A DNA stretch of 64,000 nt, from positions 81,633-145,632 of the forward strand of contig NZ_CAKXZT010000101.1 in the NCBI RefSeq assembly GCF_935825525.1, written 5' to 3'. The position numbers and the translations under genes were made by a program. A model generated the notes under the pieces. It was given only the letters and a program-made list of their open reading frames with translations, was not told the origin of the DNA and searched no databases. Positions within the stretch are counted from its first letter, which is position 1; every line of letters begins with the position of its first letter. This DNA is from Mesorhizobium escarrei. GTDB lineage: Bacteria > Pseudomonadota > Alphaproteobacteria > Rhizobiales > Rhizobiaceae. Below, one piece after another: positions 12,399 through 23,047 of this stretch.

Positions 12399-13382
12399 CT
12401 AAATTCCGAGGATGAGGGCGCCTCCGGTGAGACCGGCACCCGCCGCCGCAAGGAGAACCTTTTCGCCCTGCCGAAACGGCTGCGCCCGATGCGAAAGCGA
12501 GAGCGAGAGCGGGATGGTCGCGGCGGAAGAGTTGCCGTACTCGGCGATCGTCTTGACGATCGCTTGATCCGCTATTCCGAGGTTCCTCCCGACCACATCG
12601 AAAATGCGGACATTGGCCTGGTGTGGCACGAACCGGTCGATGTCTTGCGATCCCATTCGGGCAGCAGAGAGCGCGTCCTGCGAGCAGCGAGACATCATCT
12701 CCACGGCCTTGGCGAACACTTCGCGGCCGTTGGCGATCGTCATGCGGGTCTGCCCGAGGTCCATGCCGCCGTGGAACGGTGTGTTGCTTCCTCCGGCGGG
12801 AATCTGGATCAGCCCGTAGCGCGAGCCGTCCGAAGCCAACGCGGCGCCGAGAATGCCTCGATCCGGCTCTTCGCACGGGGCAATCACCACGGCGCCGGCG
12901 GCATCGGCAAACAGCACCGCGCTTGCGCGCTCGACTGGATTGATGCGGCGACTGAGGATGTTGGCGGCGATGACCAAGGTCGCTTTGCCATGGAGGCGGG
13001 TGAATCCGTCGGCAAACATCAGGGCATAGATAAAGCCGGCGCAGGCGCCTGTGAGGTCAACCGCACCGGCGCGGCCTAAGCCCAGGCGATGTGCTACCAG
13101 CGGCGCGCTGGGCGGCAGAAGGTGATCGGGCGTCGAGGTGGCGAGTAACAGCAGGCCGACGTCGCCACGGTCGAGGCCGGAATTCGCCAGTGCCATGTCG
13201 CCGGCGTGCGCGGCAAGGCCGGACAGCGTATCCTGGTCGGTTGCCCAAAAGCGCGAGCGAATTCCGGTGCGCTGCTCGATCCAGCCGGGTTCGAGTCCAA
13301 GACGGGTCTCGATTTCCTGGTTCTCCACCTTTCGGGCCGGCGCATGATCGCCAAACCCGAGAAAGCGCGACGATCTGCTCAT
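12399..13382 (-). CDS. bioZ: BioZ, KAS III-like enzyme making the pimeloyl moiety for biotin
   Basis: A 327-residue beta-ketoacyl-ACP synthase III homologue with the full catalytic triad: Cys114 in LTGACAGF, His254 in VPHQAN and Asn284 in YGNSSAA. As the last gene of a bio operon that lacks bioC/bioH, it is best called BioZ, which is reported to extend glutaryl-CoA (or -ACP) toward pimeloyl-ACP in rhizobia and Agrobacterium; sequence alone would only say FabH-like. Its ATG at 13382 overlaps the bioA stop (ATGA). Confidence 0.9.
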   Translation of the reverse strand: MSRSSRFLGFGDHAPARKVENQEIETRLGLEPGWIEQRTGIRSRFWATDQDTLSGLAAHAGDMALANSGLDRGDVGLLLLATSTPDHLLPPSAPLVAHRLGLGRAGAVDLTGACAGFIYALMFADGFTRLHGKATLVIAANILSRRINPVERASAVLFADAAGAVVIAPCEEPDRGILGAALASDGSRYGLIQIPAGGSNTPFHGGMDLGQTRMTIANGREVFAKAVEMMSRCSQDALSAARMGSQDIDRFVPHQANVRIFDVVGRNLGIADQAIVKTIAEYGNSSAATIPLSLSLSHRAQPFRQGEKVLLAAAGAGLTGGALILGI

Positions 13383-14644
13383 GCGCTCGGACCGAAGCGT
13401 TCGCCGGCCTCCTCGATGGCGTCATAGAGCCGGTCGAGTTCCTCTCCGGTGATGCAATAGGGCGGCAGAACATAGAGCACATTACCGAGCGGGCGCACGA
13501 GCAGGCCGCGTTCGAGGAAGAAAGCGCGCAGCTTTGGTCCGATCTCGGCCAGATAGCCGGCCGAGCCGGCGCGCAGATCGAGAGCTGCGATCGTGCCGGT
13601 CGCCCGGCAATCTGTGAAGTTGGCATTGTTGCGAAAGCGTCGAAGCCCGACGGCCTGCCCGGCGCTCAAGGCCGCAATCCGCTCGGCCACCGGCTCGTCC
13701 CGCCAGATCTCGACATTGGCGAGTGCTGCCGCGCAAGCGATCGGATTGGCGGTGTAGGAGCTCGAGTGGAAAAAGGTCTTCTGCCGATCTTCGGAGTAAT
13801 GGGCCTGGAAGATGGCATCGGTCGCGAGTGTGGCCGCCAGCGGGATGGTGCCACCGGTCAAACCTTTCGAGGTACAAAGGATATCAGGAGAGATCGATGC
13901 TTGTTCGCAGGCGAACATGGTTCCGGTGCGCCCCCAGCCGGTCATCACTTCGTCGGCGATCAAGAGCGTACCGGAGGCCTCAGTGATCTTCTTCAATTCG
14001 GTGAGAACCCAGGCCGGATACATCAGCATGCCGCCGGCGCCGAGCACCAGCGGCTCGACGATCAGCGCGGCGGCGCGGCGGTCGCGAGAGAAAGCCTCGA
14101 ATCTATCCAGCGTTTCCTGCTCGCGCCCTGCGGCCGGAAACGGAATGGTGTCGACCTCGAACAGCAGGGGTTCGTAGGCGGCGTTGAACACGCCGCGGGC
14201 TCCGACGCTCATCGTGCCGATCGTGTCGCCATGATAGCTGTGTTCCATGACGACGATGCGCGAACGCGGCGCGCCGATGTTGCGGTAATAGCCGAGCGCC
14301 ATCTTCAGCGCGACTTCGACGGACGTGGATCCACTGTCGGAATAGAAGACCCAGTCGAGGCCTGCCGGCACTATTTCGATCAGCGCCGAGGCCAATTGCT
14401 CTGCCGGCTGATGGGTGAGACCGGCGAAGATCACCTGGTCGAGCATCTCAGTCGCATTCCGGATTGCTTCCATGATCCGTGAATGGCGGTGCCCATGGGT
14501 GACCACCCACCAGGAAGAGATTGCATCGAGGATATGCCTTCCGTCATTCGTCTCTAGCCAAGCCCCTTCCGTGCGGACAACGGACGGCATGGCCGGCTCG
14601 ATCGCGTGCTGGGTGAATGGATGCCAGACCGGCGACCGCGACAT
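13379..14644 (-). CDS. bioA: Adenosylmethionine-8-amino-7-oxononanoate aminotransferase BioA
   Basis: Transfers the amino group of SAM to KAPA, giving DAPA. It has 421 residues from [12 protein letters not shown]. The PLP lysine lies in [17 protein letters not shown], the preceding Asp in [14 protein letters not shown], and the substrate-binding Trp pair in [13 protein letters not shown]. The frame is open a further 91 codons upstream but the ATG at 14644 overlaps the bioD stop (ATGA) and begins with the conserved family N-terminus. Confidence 0.95.
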   Translation of the reverse strand: MSRSPVWHPFTQHAIEPAMPSVVRTEGAWLETNDGRHILDAISSWWVVTHGHRHSRIMEAIRNATEMLDQVIFAGLTHQPAEQLASALIEIVPAGLDWVFYSDSGSTSVEVALKMALGYYRNIGAPRSRIVVMEHSYHGDTIGTMSVGARGVFNAAYEPLLFEVDTIPFPAAGREQETLDRFEAFSRDRRAAALIVEPLVLGAGGMLMYPAWVLTELKKITEASGTLLIADEVMTGWGRTGTMFACEQASISPDILCTSKGLTGGTIPLAATLATDAIFQAHYSEDRQKTFFHSSSYTANPIACAAALANVEIWRDEPVAERIAALSAGQAVGLRRFRNNANFTDCRATGTIAALDLRAGSAGYLAEIGPKLRAFFLERGLLVRPLGNVLYVLPPYCITGEELDRLYDAIEEAGERFGPSA

Positions 14645-15279
14645 CAATCGCCTCCGGCAATCTTGGCGAGGTCGAAGCCGGCAAACATCGCCTTCCGCAG
14701 AGTTTCGCGCGTCAACGGAACGAGGTGTGGCAGCCTGCCGAGCTGACGCACCGCGCCGAATTCGGTGATTGTCCTTTGCGTATCGGCTACCTCTTCGCCG
14801 ATGAAGGCGATGCCGATCAGCGGGATGGAGCGAGCCCGCAGGGCTTCGATCGACAGCAGAGTGTGGTTGATCGTACCGAGCTCGGTGCGGGCGCACAGAA
14901 TGACCGGCAGCCGCCATTCAGCGAAGATGTCAATGAATCTTGTCTGTCGGTTGATCGGCACCATCAGTCCGCCAGCGCCTTCGATGACGAGCGGTGTCGG
15001 CAGGACCGGAAATGCAAGATCGGCAGCCTCAATCGAGACGCCGTCAATTTCGGCTGAACGATGCGGCGACAGCGGGCTCTTCAAGCGGTGAGCTTCCGGC
15101 AGCACGCGCCCTGACGGCAGGCCGGCGAGCCGTTCAACCGCCTCACTGTCGGTCTCCTCATCGAGACCCGATTGCACCGGCTTCCAGTAAAAGCCGTCGA
15201 GCAGCCCGGCCAGCCCAGCCGAAAACACGGTCTTCCCTATTCCGGTGTCTGTTCCGGTGACGACGATACGCGTGGTCAT
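14644..15279 (-). CDS. bioD: Dethiobiotin synthetase BioD
   Basis: ATP-dependent carboxylase closing the ureido ring of dethiobiotin. It has 211 residues with the P-loop GTDTGIGKT at positions 8-16, KPVQSG following it, and [12 protein letters not shown], the Mg and nucleotide loop. Both ends overlap neighbours by 4 bases (bioF upstream, bioA downstream). Confidence 0.94.
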   Translation of the reverse strand: MTTRIVVTGTDTGIGKTVFSAGLAGLLDGFYWKPVQSGLDEETDSEAVERLAGLPSGRVLPEAHRLKSPLSPHRSAEIDGVSIEAADLAFPVLPTPLVIEGAGGLMVPINRQTRFIDIFAEWRLPVILCARTELGTINHTLLSIEALRARSIPLIGIAFIGEEVADTQRTITEFGAVRQLGRLPHLVPLTRETLRKAMFAGFDLAKIAGGD

Positions 15280-16415
15280 GCCGTGCCCAACACCTCGACG
15301 AGCGTCTCGACCATGGCCGAAATGTCAGCCTTGCCGACATTCAGCGTCAGCGAAATGCGCAGCCGCGACGTGCCCTCCGGCACGGTCGGCGGGCGAATGC
15401 CGCGTATGTCGAAGCCGCGGGCCTGCAGTGCCGCCGCCATCACCATGGTGCGACTGGCGTCGCCAATGACAAGTGGCTGGATCTGCGAGCCGCTGCGCGC
15501 CACGCCACAGCGCTCGGCCAGTTGGCGGCCCGCGAAGGCAACGTACTCATGCAGCTGAACGCGGCGCATCGGCTCGTCGACCAGGATTGCGAGCGCTTCG
15601 CGCGCCGCGACCGCCATCAGCGGCGACGGCGCAGTGGCGTAGATGAATGGCCGACACCGGTTGATGAGGTAATCGCACAGCGTTTGCGGACCGGTGACAA
15701 GCGCTCCGGAGGCGCCAAGCGCCTTGCCACATGTATGCAGCGCAACGATGTTGTCGCGGCCCTCGAACGCGGCGGCCAGCCCCCGGCCGTCCGGTCCCCA
15801 GACGCCGGTGGCATGCGCCTCGTCGACGACGAGGAATGCCTCGTACCGGTCGGCAAGCGCGACCAGACTCTCCATCGGCGCGTAATCGCCATCCATGCTG
15901 TAGAGGCTTTCGACCGCGATCCAGACGCGTCCCATGCCGCCTTCGGCGCGCCAGCGCCTGATCGCGTCCTCAAAAGCATCTATGTCGTTGTGCGTGGCCG
16001 GCCTGAACTCGGCGCGTCCAGCCCGCGCCCCTTCATGCATGCTGGCATGCGCGAGTTCGTCGAGGATCAGCAGGTCGCCCTTCTGCGGCAGGGCGCTCAG
16101 CAGGGCGAAGTTGGCGATGTAGCCGCTGCCGAAGAACAGCGCCCGTTCGGCCCCGAAGAACGCCGCCGCATCTGCCTCCAATGCCCCATGCTCCGGCGCG
16201 TTGCCGCGCAGGAGCCGCGATCCGGTAGCGCCGACCGGGGTGCCCCCCTCGATCGCCGCCGCGACTGCATCGCCAAGTCTCTTCGACGCAGCAAGCCCGA
16301 GATAATCGTTGGACGAGAAGTCGAGCCCGGCGCGCGGCGCCAGTGTCCGCAGCCGGCCCTTGCGTGCCAGACCCTGCAGGGTTGCTTCATAGCGGGCAAG
16401 CGGCGGCTCGTTCAT
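15276..16415 (-). CDS. bioF: 8-amino-7-oxononanoate synthase BioF
   Basis: PLP enzyme condensing pimeloyl-ACP/CoA with alanine to KAPA. It has 379 residues. Visible are the [11 protein letters not shown] start block, [10 protein letters not shown], the cofactor Asp in [12 protein letters not shown] and the PLP-lysine block [12 protein letters not shown]. It sits between bioB and bioD with ATGA overlaps on both sides. Confidence 0.95.
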   Translation of the reverse strand: MNEPPLARYEATLQGLARKGRLRTLAPRAGLDFSSNDYLGLAASKRLGDAVAAAIEGGTPVGATGSRLLRGNAPEHGALEADAAAFFGAERALFFGSGYIANFALLSALPQKGDLLILDELAHASMHEGARAGRAEFRPATHNDIDAFEDAIRRWRAEGGMGRVWIAVESLYSMDGDYAPMESLVALADRYEAFLVVDEAHATGVWGPDGRGLAAAFEGRDNIVALHTCGKALGASGALVTGPQTLCDYLINRCRPFIYATAPSPLMAVAAREALAILVDEPMRRVQLHEYVAFAGRQLAERCGVARSGSQIQPLVIGDASRTMVMAAALQARGFDIRGIRPPTVPEGTSRLRISLTLNVGKADISAMVETLVEVLGTA

Positions 16416-17380
16416 CTTGCCTCGCGTGGCATCGGCTCAATGCCGAGACGTCTAAATAGACGATTATCCTTGTCCTCGCCGGGATTGTCCGCCGTCAGCA
16501 GCATGTCGCCGACAAAGATCGAATTGGCGCCGGCAAAGAAGCACAGCGCCTGCGTTTCGTCGCTCATCGCCGTCCTGCCGGCGGAGAGCCTTACATAGGA
16601 CTTCGGCATCATGATGCGGGCGAGCGCAATGGTGCGGACGAAATCGATCGGATCGATGGGCTCGGCCTCGGCAAGCGGCGTGCCTTCGATGGGGATGAGC
16701 ATGTTGATCGGCACGCTTTCCGGCGGCTCGGGCAGGTTCGCGAGTGTGACCAGCATGTCGATGCGATCGGCCTTTTCCTCTCCCATCCCGACAATGCCGC
16801 CGCAGCAGACCTTCATGCCGACCTCGCGCACGTGCCCAAGTGTTTCCAGCCGGTCGGCAAAGGTCCTGGTTGAAACAACCTCGCCATAATAGCGCTCGGA
16901 CGTGTCGATGTTGTGGTTGTAGTAGTCGAGACCGGCCGCCTTCAGGCGCTGCGCCTGACTGAGGTCCAGCATTCCGAGCGTCATGCAGGTCTCCATGCCG
17001 AGCGCCTTCACGCCCTCGATCATGGCGACCACGGAGCCCATGTCGCGTTCCTTCGGACTGCGCCATGCGGCGCCCATGCAATAGCGGGTGGCGCCGGCGT
17101 CCCGCGCCTTGATCGCTTCGGCAATGACACGCTCCACCTCCATCAGCTTGGACGCCTTCAGGCCGGTTTCGTAATGTGTAGACTGGCTGCAATAGCCGCA
17201 ATCCTCCGGGCATCCGCCGGTCTTGATGCTGAGCAGCCGCGACAGCTGCACCCGGTTGCGATCGAAGTTCTGGCGGTGGATTGTCTGAGCCAGGAAGAGC
17301 AGGTCGTTGAACGGCATCCCGTGGATAGCCTCGGCCTCTTTGCGGTTCCATCGGGATAGTGCCCCCTCGATCGATTGCAT
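16412..17380 (-). CDS. bioB: Biotin synthase BioB
   Basis: Radical-SAM enzyme inserting sulfur into dethiobiotin. It has 322 residues from [11 protein letters not shown]. The 4Fe-4S cluster cysteines are Cys57, Cys61 and Cys64 in [10 protein letters not shown]. Further blocks include [22 protein letters not shown], the auxiliary-cluster region [12 protein letters not shown] and the conserved Arg in RLSAGR. It is first gene of the bioBFDAZ operon and 225 bases downstream of nadC on the same strand. I saw no BioR-type TTATCTATAA operator in that gap. Confidence 0.96.
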   Translation of the reverse strand: MQSIEGALSRWNRKEAEAIHGMPFNDLLFLAQTIHRQNFDRNRVQLSRLLSIKTGGCPEDCGYCSQSTHYETGLKASKLMEVERVIAEAIKARDAGATRYCMGAAWRSPKERDMGSVVAMIEGVKALGMETCMTLGMLDLSQAQRLKAAGLDYYNHNIDTSERYYGEVVSTRTFADRLETLGHVREVGMKVCCGGIVGMGEEKADRIDMLVTLANLPEPPESVPINMLIPIEGTPLAEAEPIDPIDFVRTIALARIMMPKSYVRLSAGRTAMSDETQALCFFAGANSIFVGDMLLTADNPGEDKDNRLFRRLGIEPMPREAR

Positions 17381-17605
17381 GGCTTGCTTCACGTCGCACT
17401 CCGAGTTCGTTCCAATCGTCGTCGTCAAAAGCTTTGTCGCTCGTCCGACAGCGCGTGCAGGAGTCTGTCGACCCTCCTCGGGTTCGCTACGATCGTCGAT
17501 CAGCCCGATGAGGCTGAACCAGTTGGAGGGTGCGCCGCACAAAGATGCAGGCTCGCATGGAGCAGCTCCTGCGTCGGCGCGGTCCAGCGGAGGGGGGAAT
17601 GCTTT

Positions 17606-18493
17606 TCATTCCATCTCCATCAGTTCAAGCGCGCGCCGATGCGCCGGCATATCCAGGCCGATGTCGAGGATAGGGGCGCTGTGTGTCAGCCATCCGACTG
17701 AGATGAGGTCGACCCCCGTCGCAGCAATCGACGGAGCAGTTTTCGGCGTCACCCGACCGGAAGCCTCGGTGATGGCGCGGCCACTGACGATTGCCACGGC
17801 GCGGGCAAGGTCCTCAACCGACATATTGTCGAGCAGCACTGCGTCGACGGCCAGCGTGAGCGCTGCATCGAGCTGCTCCAGCGTGTCGACCTCGACCTCG
17901 ATCTTCACCATGTGGCCTGCGGCGGCGCGTGCCCGCTCTATTGCCGTGCGAATGTCGCCGGCGATCGCGATGTGGTTGTCCTTGATCAGCACGGCGTCGT
18001 CGAGCCCGAAGCGGTGATTGGCGCCGCCGCCGACGCGTACCGCATATTTCTCCAAGGCGCGCAGGCCGGGCGTCGTTTTTCGCGTGCACACGATCTTCGC
18101 CTTGTGGCCACGCACGGCCTCGACCATCGTCGCCGTGGCAGTGGCGATGCCGCTCAGGCGGCACAGAAAATTGAGCGCCGTGCGCTCGGCCGTGAGCAGG
18201 CCTCGCGCCGGTCCGCACAGCTTGGCGATAGTCTCGCCCGCCGCGACATCGCTGCCGTCACCTCGCCAGATTTGCATGTCGATCGCAGGCTCGACGAGCA
18301 TGAAGGCGAAGGCGGCCAGATCGAGCCCGGCAACGATCCCCGACTGTCGCGACTTGAGCACCAAGGTGGCCGTGCGATCACGCGGGATCACGGCGTCGCT
18401 GGTCAGATCACCGCATCTGCCCAGGTCTTCGAGAAGAGCACCGCGCACGATCGGCTCGATCAGGGTTGAGGGAAGGGGTGAGAACGAATTCAT
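17606..18493 (-). CDS. nadC: Nicotinate-nucleotide pyrophosphorylase NadC
   Basis: Quinolinate phosphoribosyltransferase, the third step from aspartate to NAD. It has 295 residues from [11 protein letters not shown]. Family motifs visible are EDLGRCGDLTSDAV near the start, RTALNFLCRLSGIAT, CTRKTTPGLR for PRPP binding and GGGANHRFGLDDAVLIKDNH. The ATG at 18493 overlaps the nadB stop (ATGA). Last gene of nadABC. Confidence 0.95.
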   Translation of the reverse strand: MNSFSPLPSTLIEPIVRGALLEDLGRCGDLTSDAVIPRDRTATLVLKSRQSGIVAGLDLAAFAFMLVEPAIDMQIWRGDGSDVAAGETIAKLCGPARGLLTAERTALNFLCRLSGIATATATMVEAVRGHKAKIVCTRKTTPGLRALEKYAVRVGGGANHRFGLDDAVLIKDNHIAIAGDIRTAIERARAAAGHMVKIEVEVDTLEQLDAALTLAVDAVLLDNMSVEDLARAVAIVSGRAITEASGRVTPKTAPSIAATGVDLISVGWLTHSAPILDIGLDMPAHRRALELMEME

Positions 18494-20037
18494 GTCAGGG
18501 TGCTCCGCATCGGCGCCCGCCAGCTGAGTGCGACGGCGGTCTGTATTGCGCTGGGCAGTGTCAGCCGTGACTGGCGCGCATCTGCATCGCGTCCGGGGAA
18601 ATCGGAACGACAGTGCGATCCGCGGCTCTCTTCGCGCCGCAGGGCCGCAATGGCGATCATCAGCGCGACCAAGGCGGGGTCGGAGGCAGCGCCGTCGTGA
18701 GCTGCAATCGGCAACAGGGTCGCCACCCCGTCGCGTAGCGTCTCGCCATCGCGGATGATGCCGAGCGCGGCCGAGACGATTGGGCGGATGCCGGAGGCGT
18801 CTGGCCGTCGAGGCACGAATGCGGAACACACGCGCGGTCGCCGGGTGTGTGATACGTCGGCGACGCTTTCAGCAACCCAGCTCGCTGTGACCGCCGCTTC
18901 GATAAGCGAGTTGCTGGCGAGTCGGTTCGCGCCGTGCAGACCGGTGCATGCGACCTCGCCACATGCCCACAATCCCTCGATGGAGCTGCGGCCGGCAGCG
19001 TCTACAGCAACACCGCCCATGTGATAATGTGCCGCCGGGCGCACCGGGATCGGGTCGGTCGCGGGATCGATGCCGGCCTGGCGGCACAAATCGGCGATCG
19101 CCGGAAAGCGCTTGTCAAATCTGAGGCCGAGACATTGCCTTGCGTCCAGGAACACACGGCGTCCGGCAGCGAGCTGGTGCCAAACTGCGCGCGCAACCAC
19201 GTCGCGAGGCGCAAGCTCGCCCCCGGGGGTTTCAGCGAGGAAACGCTCTCCATGCTCGTCGACGAGCACAGCACCCTCGCCGCGCACCGCTTCGCTCACC
19301 AGCGGCATCGGCCGCCGCGGACCCTCGAGGGCGGTCGGGTGGAACTGCACGAATTCCAGGTCGGCGAACTCCGCCCCGGCACAGGCGGCGAGCGCGAGCC
19401 CCTGTCCACATGAGCCAGGCGGGTTTGTCGTATCGCTAAACAAGCCGCCGATGCCGCCGGTCGCCAGGACCGCGCGGCGCGTTGGCAAGGCGATTGCGCC
19501 CGTGCACCCGGCCGCGACCACGGCGATAATCGCCCCGTCTTCCACGACAAGCCGGCGGGCCTCCACGTTTTCCAGGATAGTGATGGAGGCTGTGCGCCGT
19601 GCCGCGGCGATCAGCGCGCGGACCAGCTCGCGACCGGTGGCATCGCCCGCCGCATGCACGATCCGCCGCTGCGAGTGCGCCGCCTCAAGCCCGAGCCGCA
19701 ACGCGCCGTCAGCGCGTCGGTCGAATGCGACACCGAAGCGCTCTAGAGTCCTGATCGCTTCAGGTGCAGCTCGGACCGTTCGCCGCACCGTCGTCACGTC
19801 GCAGAGGCCGTCGCCGGCCGCGAGGGTGTCACAAAGATGAAGTTCGGGACTGTCCTCGCCGCCGACACTTGCCGCAAGACCGCCTTGGGCGAGCTCGCTG
19901 CAGGCTCCGGTTCCCAGCCCCGCATTGGACAGAAGCACAACCGGTTCCGGCGCCAGATGAAGCGCCGTCATCAGGCCTGCCACACCGGCGCCGATGATGA
20001 CCGGCGCCCCGCCGATGTCATGAACGTCGAGGCTCAT
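18490..20037 (-). CDS. nadB: L-aspartate oxidase NadB
   Basis: FAD enzyme oxidising L-aspartate to iminoaspartate. It has 515 residues. It begins with the FAD loop [17 protein letters not shown], followed by [18 protein letters not shown], the succinate dehydrogenase-like block FVQFHPTAL and [19 protein letters not shown]. It overlaps nadA and nadC by 4 bases at each end, matching the fact that NadA uses its unstable product directly. Confidence 0.95.
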   Translation of the reverse strand: MSLDVHDIGGAPVIIGAGVAGLMTALHLAPEPVVLLSNAGLGTGACSELAQGGLAASVGGEDSPELHLCDTLAAGDGLCDVTTVRRTVRAAPEAIRTLERFGVAFDRRADGALRLGLEAAHSQRRIVHAAGDATGRELVRALIAAARRTASITILENVEARRLVVEDGAIIAVVAAGCTGAIALPTRRAVLATGGIGGLFSDTTNPPGSCGQGLALAACAGAEFADLEFVQFHPTALEGPRRPMPLVSEAVRGEGAVLVDEHGERFLAETPGGELAPRDVVARAVWHQLAAGRRVFLDARQCLGLRFDKRFPAIADLCRQAGIDPATDPIPVRPAAHYHMGGVAVDAAGRSSIEGLWACGEVACTGLHGANRLASNSLIEAAVTASWVAESVADVSHTRRPRVCSAFVPRRPDASGIRPIVSAALGIIRDGETLRDGVATLLPIAAHDGAASDPALVALMIAIAALRREESRGSHCRSDFPGRDADARQSRLTLPSAIQTAVALSWRAPMRSTLT

Positions 20038-21008
20038 ATGGAAAGCATACGCTCGACCGAGCGGCGCGCGCGCCCTGCAATCCCGGGATCGATCCGAACC
20101 TCATGCCGGTTCTCCTCGAGTGCGACGCGAATGTTAGCCAGCGTGATGCGCTTCATGTGCGGACAGAGATTGCAGGGGCGGACGAACTCGACCTCGGGAT
20201 GCGCGACCGCGACATTGTCGCTCATCGAACATTCCGTTAGCAGGACTACGCGCGGCGGTTTCTCCCGCTCGACATAATCCAACATGGCCGCAGTCGAGCC
20301 GGAGAATTCCGCCTCTGCTACAATCTCTGGCGGGCATTCCGGATGGGCGAGCACGATGACCCCTGGATGCGCATCGCGCAGTTCCCGGATGTCGGCCGAT
20401 GTGAAGCGCTCATGCACTTCGCAGTGGCCCTTCCAGGCGATGATCTCGACCTCCGTCTCCGCCGCCACGTTTATCGCCAGATATTCATCGGGCACCATAA
20501 TCACACGCGGCACGCCGAGCGATTCCACCACCGCCCTGGCGTTGCCCGAGGTGCAGCAGATGTCCGACTCCGCTTTTACGGCCGCCGAAGTGTTGACGTA
20601 GGTGACGACCGGGACCCCCGGATAGCGCTGCCGCATGAGCCGCACGTCTTCTGCCGTGATCGAGTCGGCCAGCGAGCAACCGGCGCTGAGATCCGGGATG
20701 AGGACGGTCTTGTTCGGATTGAGCAGCTTGGCGGTCTCGGCCATGAAATGCACGCCGGCAACCACGATGATTTGCGCCTCGACCGTAGCCGCCTTGCGGG
20801 CCAGTGCGAGGCTGTCGCCGACAATGTCGGCTACGCAATGGAAGATCTCCGGCGTTTGGTAGTTGTGCGCAAGGATGACCGCATTGCGATCGCGCTTCAG
20901 CGCGAGGATGGCCTCAATGTCGTTGGTGAAGGCCGGCCATTCGACTGGCGGGATCACCCGCCTGACGCGCTCGTACAGGGACGCAGCCGTAGGTAACGCC
21001 CCAGTCAT
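20034..21008 (-). CDS. nadA: Quinolinate synthase NadA
   Basis: 4Fe-4S enzyme condensing iminoaspartate with dihydroxyacetone phosphate to quinolinate. It has 324 residues. The three cluster cysteines are visible in [20 protein letters not shown] and [10 protein letters not shown]. Substrate blocks [19 protein letters not shown] and HPECPPEIV are also intact. First gene of nadABC, with a clear GGAGG ribosome site just before its ATG and, further upstream, a set of repeats likely bound by the NadQ regulator. Confidence 0.96.
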   Translation of the reverse strand: MTGALPTAASLYERVRRVIPPVEWPAFTNDIEAILALKRDRNAVILAHNYQTPEIFHCVADIVGDSLALARKAATVEAQIIVVAGVHFMAETAKLLNPNKTVLIPDLSAGCSLADSITAEDVRLMRQRYPGVPVVTYVNTSAAVKAESDICCTSGNARAVVESLGVPRVIMVPDEYLAINVAAETEVEIIAWKGHCEVHERFTSADIRELRDAHPGVIVLAHPECPPEIVAEAEFSGSTAAMLDYVEREKPPRVVLLTECSMSDNVAVAHPEVEFVRPCNLCPHMKRITLANIRVALEENRHEVRIDPGIAGRARRSVERMLSI

Positions 21009-21022
21009 CAGCGCCTCCGATT

Positions 21023-21076
21023 ATATTCGATCTGACAATAAGGGGAATATGTCTACCTTGACTATAAGTATGTCAA
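21023..21076 (-). promoter_or_regulatory. nadABC promoter/operator region with repeated half-sites
   Basis: On the minus strand the decamers CTTATAGTCA (21068-21059) and CTTATTGTCA (21042-21033) repeat 26 bases apart, each preceded by a GACATA element, so two related imperfect inverted repeats lie in tandem. The first arm begins TTGACA, a good -35 box. The block sits between the nadQ stop and the nadA start. I infer it is the operator of NadQ, encoded immediately upstream; this is not established by sequence alone. Confidence 0.5.
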
Positions 21077-22035
21077 GCCCGCGCGAGCGGCAATTTTGTC
21101 CCGGCCACAGCCCTGTCGTCGAGGACGGCATGGCGGAACCGATAAAGCTTTGCCGGCCGTCCGCCCGTCTCGAGGGAGGTCTCGCCAGTTTCCTCGACCA
21201 GCTCTTGCTGCTCAACAAGTCTTCGGAAGTTCGGCTTGTTGATGAGCCTCCCGGCGAGCGCCTCCACGGTCCGCTGCAGCTGAAGCAGTGTGAAGGACGG
21301 CCTCATGAGCTCGAACACCACCGGCCGGTACTTGATCTTTGAACGTAGCCGCGCAATGCCGGTCGCCAGGATTCGTCGATGGTCAGCGATCATTGCCTTG
21401 CCAGATACCGCCGCAGGCGCGACGTCCCGCCCGCCACCAGCCTCTTCGATCAGGGCAGATTCGTAAAGCAACTCGTAGCGTTGGAGCGTGAGTTCCTCGT
21501 TCCAATTGCGGTCGTCGAAACCGAAGGCAATCGCGGCGCGCTGCCGGCGTTCGCGTCGCGTGGTGGCGTCGCTGGCGCCCTCAGCCCACTCAATCAGGCG
21601 TGGACGTAAAATATCGAGCACCACCGGCGTGCCGGAGCGATGATCCTCCCAGGGAAAATACTCGTACCAACTCCGCCACCCGCAATTAGCGGAGCCCGTT
21701 GCCTGTTCCTTCCGAGTGAGTGCGAGATAGCTGATTGAGATGGCGCGTTCCTGGCGCTCGGCCCCTATGCGGTCCCGATCGGCGAAGGTGTAGAGCTGCT
21801 CGATGTACCCCAGCGGGTGGCCGGTCTGTTGCTCCACCCAACCCCTCAGACCGGATTGCAGCGATCGATGCTCTAGCGCATATGGTCCGGACGGAAGGGT
21901 GTCCGCGTTCCCGATGGTGAGAAGACAGGGTTCACTGTCGTTTACGGCGACGACAACGGCGATCAGGTCCACTTTTGCTTCGTCGGCCTTGAGCGCGGCT
22001 CTGCCTTTTCTGGTTCCTTTTGCCTGATGGTCCAT
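21073..22035 (-). CDS. nadQ: NadQ-type regulator of NAD synthesis (Nudix-like plus winged helix)
   Basis: A 320-residue protein. The N-terminal half has a Nudix-like fold pattern but no intact catalytic Nudix box (VDLIAVVVAVNDSEPCLLT; LRGWVEQQTGHPLGYIEQLYTFAD). The C-terminal half has a winged-helix pattern (LLQLQRTVEALAGRLINKPNFRRLVEQ). This is the layout of the NadQ/NrtR-related family found beside nadABC in alphaproteobacteria. It lies directly upstream of nadA on the same strand and diverges from panBC. It likely senses an NAD-related nucleotide and represses the operon. Confidence 0.82.
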   Translation of the reverse strand: MDHQAKGTRKGRAALKADEAKVDLIAVVVAVNDSEPCLLTIGNADTLPSGPYALEHRSLQSGLRGWVEQQTGHPLGYIEQLYTFADRDRIGAERQERAISISYLALTRKEQATGSANCGWRSWYEYFPWEDHRSGTPVVLDILRPRLIEWAEGASDATTRRERRQRAAIAFGFDDRNWNEELTLQRYELLYESALIEEAGGGRDVAPAAVSGKAMIADHRRILATGIARLRSKIKYRPVVFELMRPSFTLLQLQRTVEALAGRLINKPNFRRLVEQQELVEETGETSLETGGRPAKLYRFRHAVLDDRAVAGTKLPLARA

Positions 22036-22201
22036 GTTCGCGAAAGTGAGTTGGCCCCAAATTCAGGGTGACTGAATCGATTGAATTTAAGCGTTGCTGC
22101 ACGAACGTCAACACCGCACAGCTGCACGTCTTTTTTAGCTCTTCGCACTCGCACAAAAATATGCCAAACGCGACACCCGCGGCGGGTAACGCAAGGGAAG
22201 G

Positions 22202-23047
22202 ATGCGTGGGTTGAGCGCAACTGGTGAGACAAAGGCGATGACACCGCCGGATATTCGAATGCGGAAAGGCCAGACTCCACTCGTCTGCCTGACGGCATAT
22301 ACTACGCCGATCGCCAGATTGGTTGATCGACACTGCGACATCGTTCTCGTTGGCGACAGCGTCGGCATGGTACTGCACGGCCTCTCGTCGACGCTGGGCG
22401 TCACTCTCGACATGATGATCATGCACGGCCAAGCGGTGCGCCGCGGTCTGGTGCGATCATTGATGGTCGTAGACCTGCCATTCGGTTCTTATGAAGAGAG
22501 CCCCGAGCAGGCCTTCCGCAACGCTGCGCGCCTGATGGCGCAGACCGGTTGTGCAGCTGTGAAGCTCGAAGGCGGTGAGAAAATGGCCGAGACCATTCGC
22601 TTCCTCGGCGCCCGCGGCGTGCCTGTCATGGCCCATGTCGGCTTAACGCCGCAGTCGGTCAATACTTTCGGTGGCTACCGCGTCCAGGGGCGGGGAGACG
22701 ATGCCGAGCGCATCAGGCGCGATGCCGGTGCGGTCACGGAGGCCGGCGCCTTTTCCGTGGTGCTGGAGAAAGTGCCCGAGCCCCTCGCAAAGCGCATCAC
22801 TGCGGAGATCGCCGTCCCAACCATCGGCATCGGCGCCTCGCTCGCCTGCGACGGTCAGATTCTGGTGAGCGACGATATGCTCGGGCTTTTCAGCTCTTTC
22901 CGGCCGAAATTCGTCAAGCGCTACGCCGAACTAGGCGACCAGGCCGATGCGGCGATTGCGGCTTACGCCGCCGACGTGAGGGAACGCCGCTTTCCGGCGG
23001 CCGAACATCTCTACGCCAACGAGACGAAGGCCGGAGGCGTCACATGA
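22202..23047 (+). CDS. panB: Ketopantoate hydroxymethyltransferase PanB
   Basis: Transfers a hydroxymethyl group from methylene-THF to ketoisovalerate, the first committed step of pantothenate synthesis. It has 281 residues. Visible are [13 protein letters not shown], the metal-binding Asp in [36 protein letters not shown] and [24 protein letters not shown] at 22202 has an aaggga ribosome site; a later in-frame start would remove unconserved residues. It overlaps panC by 4 bases (ATGA). Confidence 0.95.
   Translation: MRGLSATGETKAMTPPDIRMRKGQTPLVCLTAYTTPIARLVDRHCDIVLVGDSVGMVLHGLSSTLGVTLDMMIMHGQAVRRGLVRSLMVVDLPFGSYEESPEQAFRNAARLMAQTGCAAVKLEGGEKMAETIRFLGARGVPVMAHVGLTPQSVNTFGGYRVQGRGDDAERIRRDAGAVTEAGAFSVVLEKVPEPLAKRITAEIAVPTIGIGASLACDGQILVSDDMLGLFSSFRPKFVKRYAELGDQADAAIAAYAADVRERRFPAAEHLYANETKAGGVT

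Noticed and set aside
15522..16598. 358-codon plus-strand frame opposite bioF
   Set aside because: Composition is typical of the complementary strand of a GC-rich gene; bioF is intact on the other strand.
17381..17605. Possible BioR operator before bioB
   Set aside because: No TTATCTATAA-like palindrome is present; only a weak GCAGG...CCTGC hairpin is seen.
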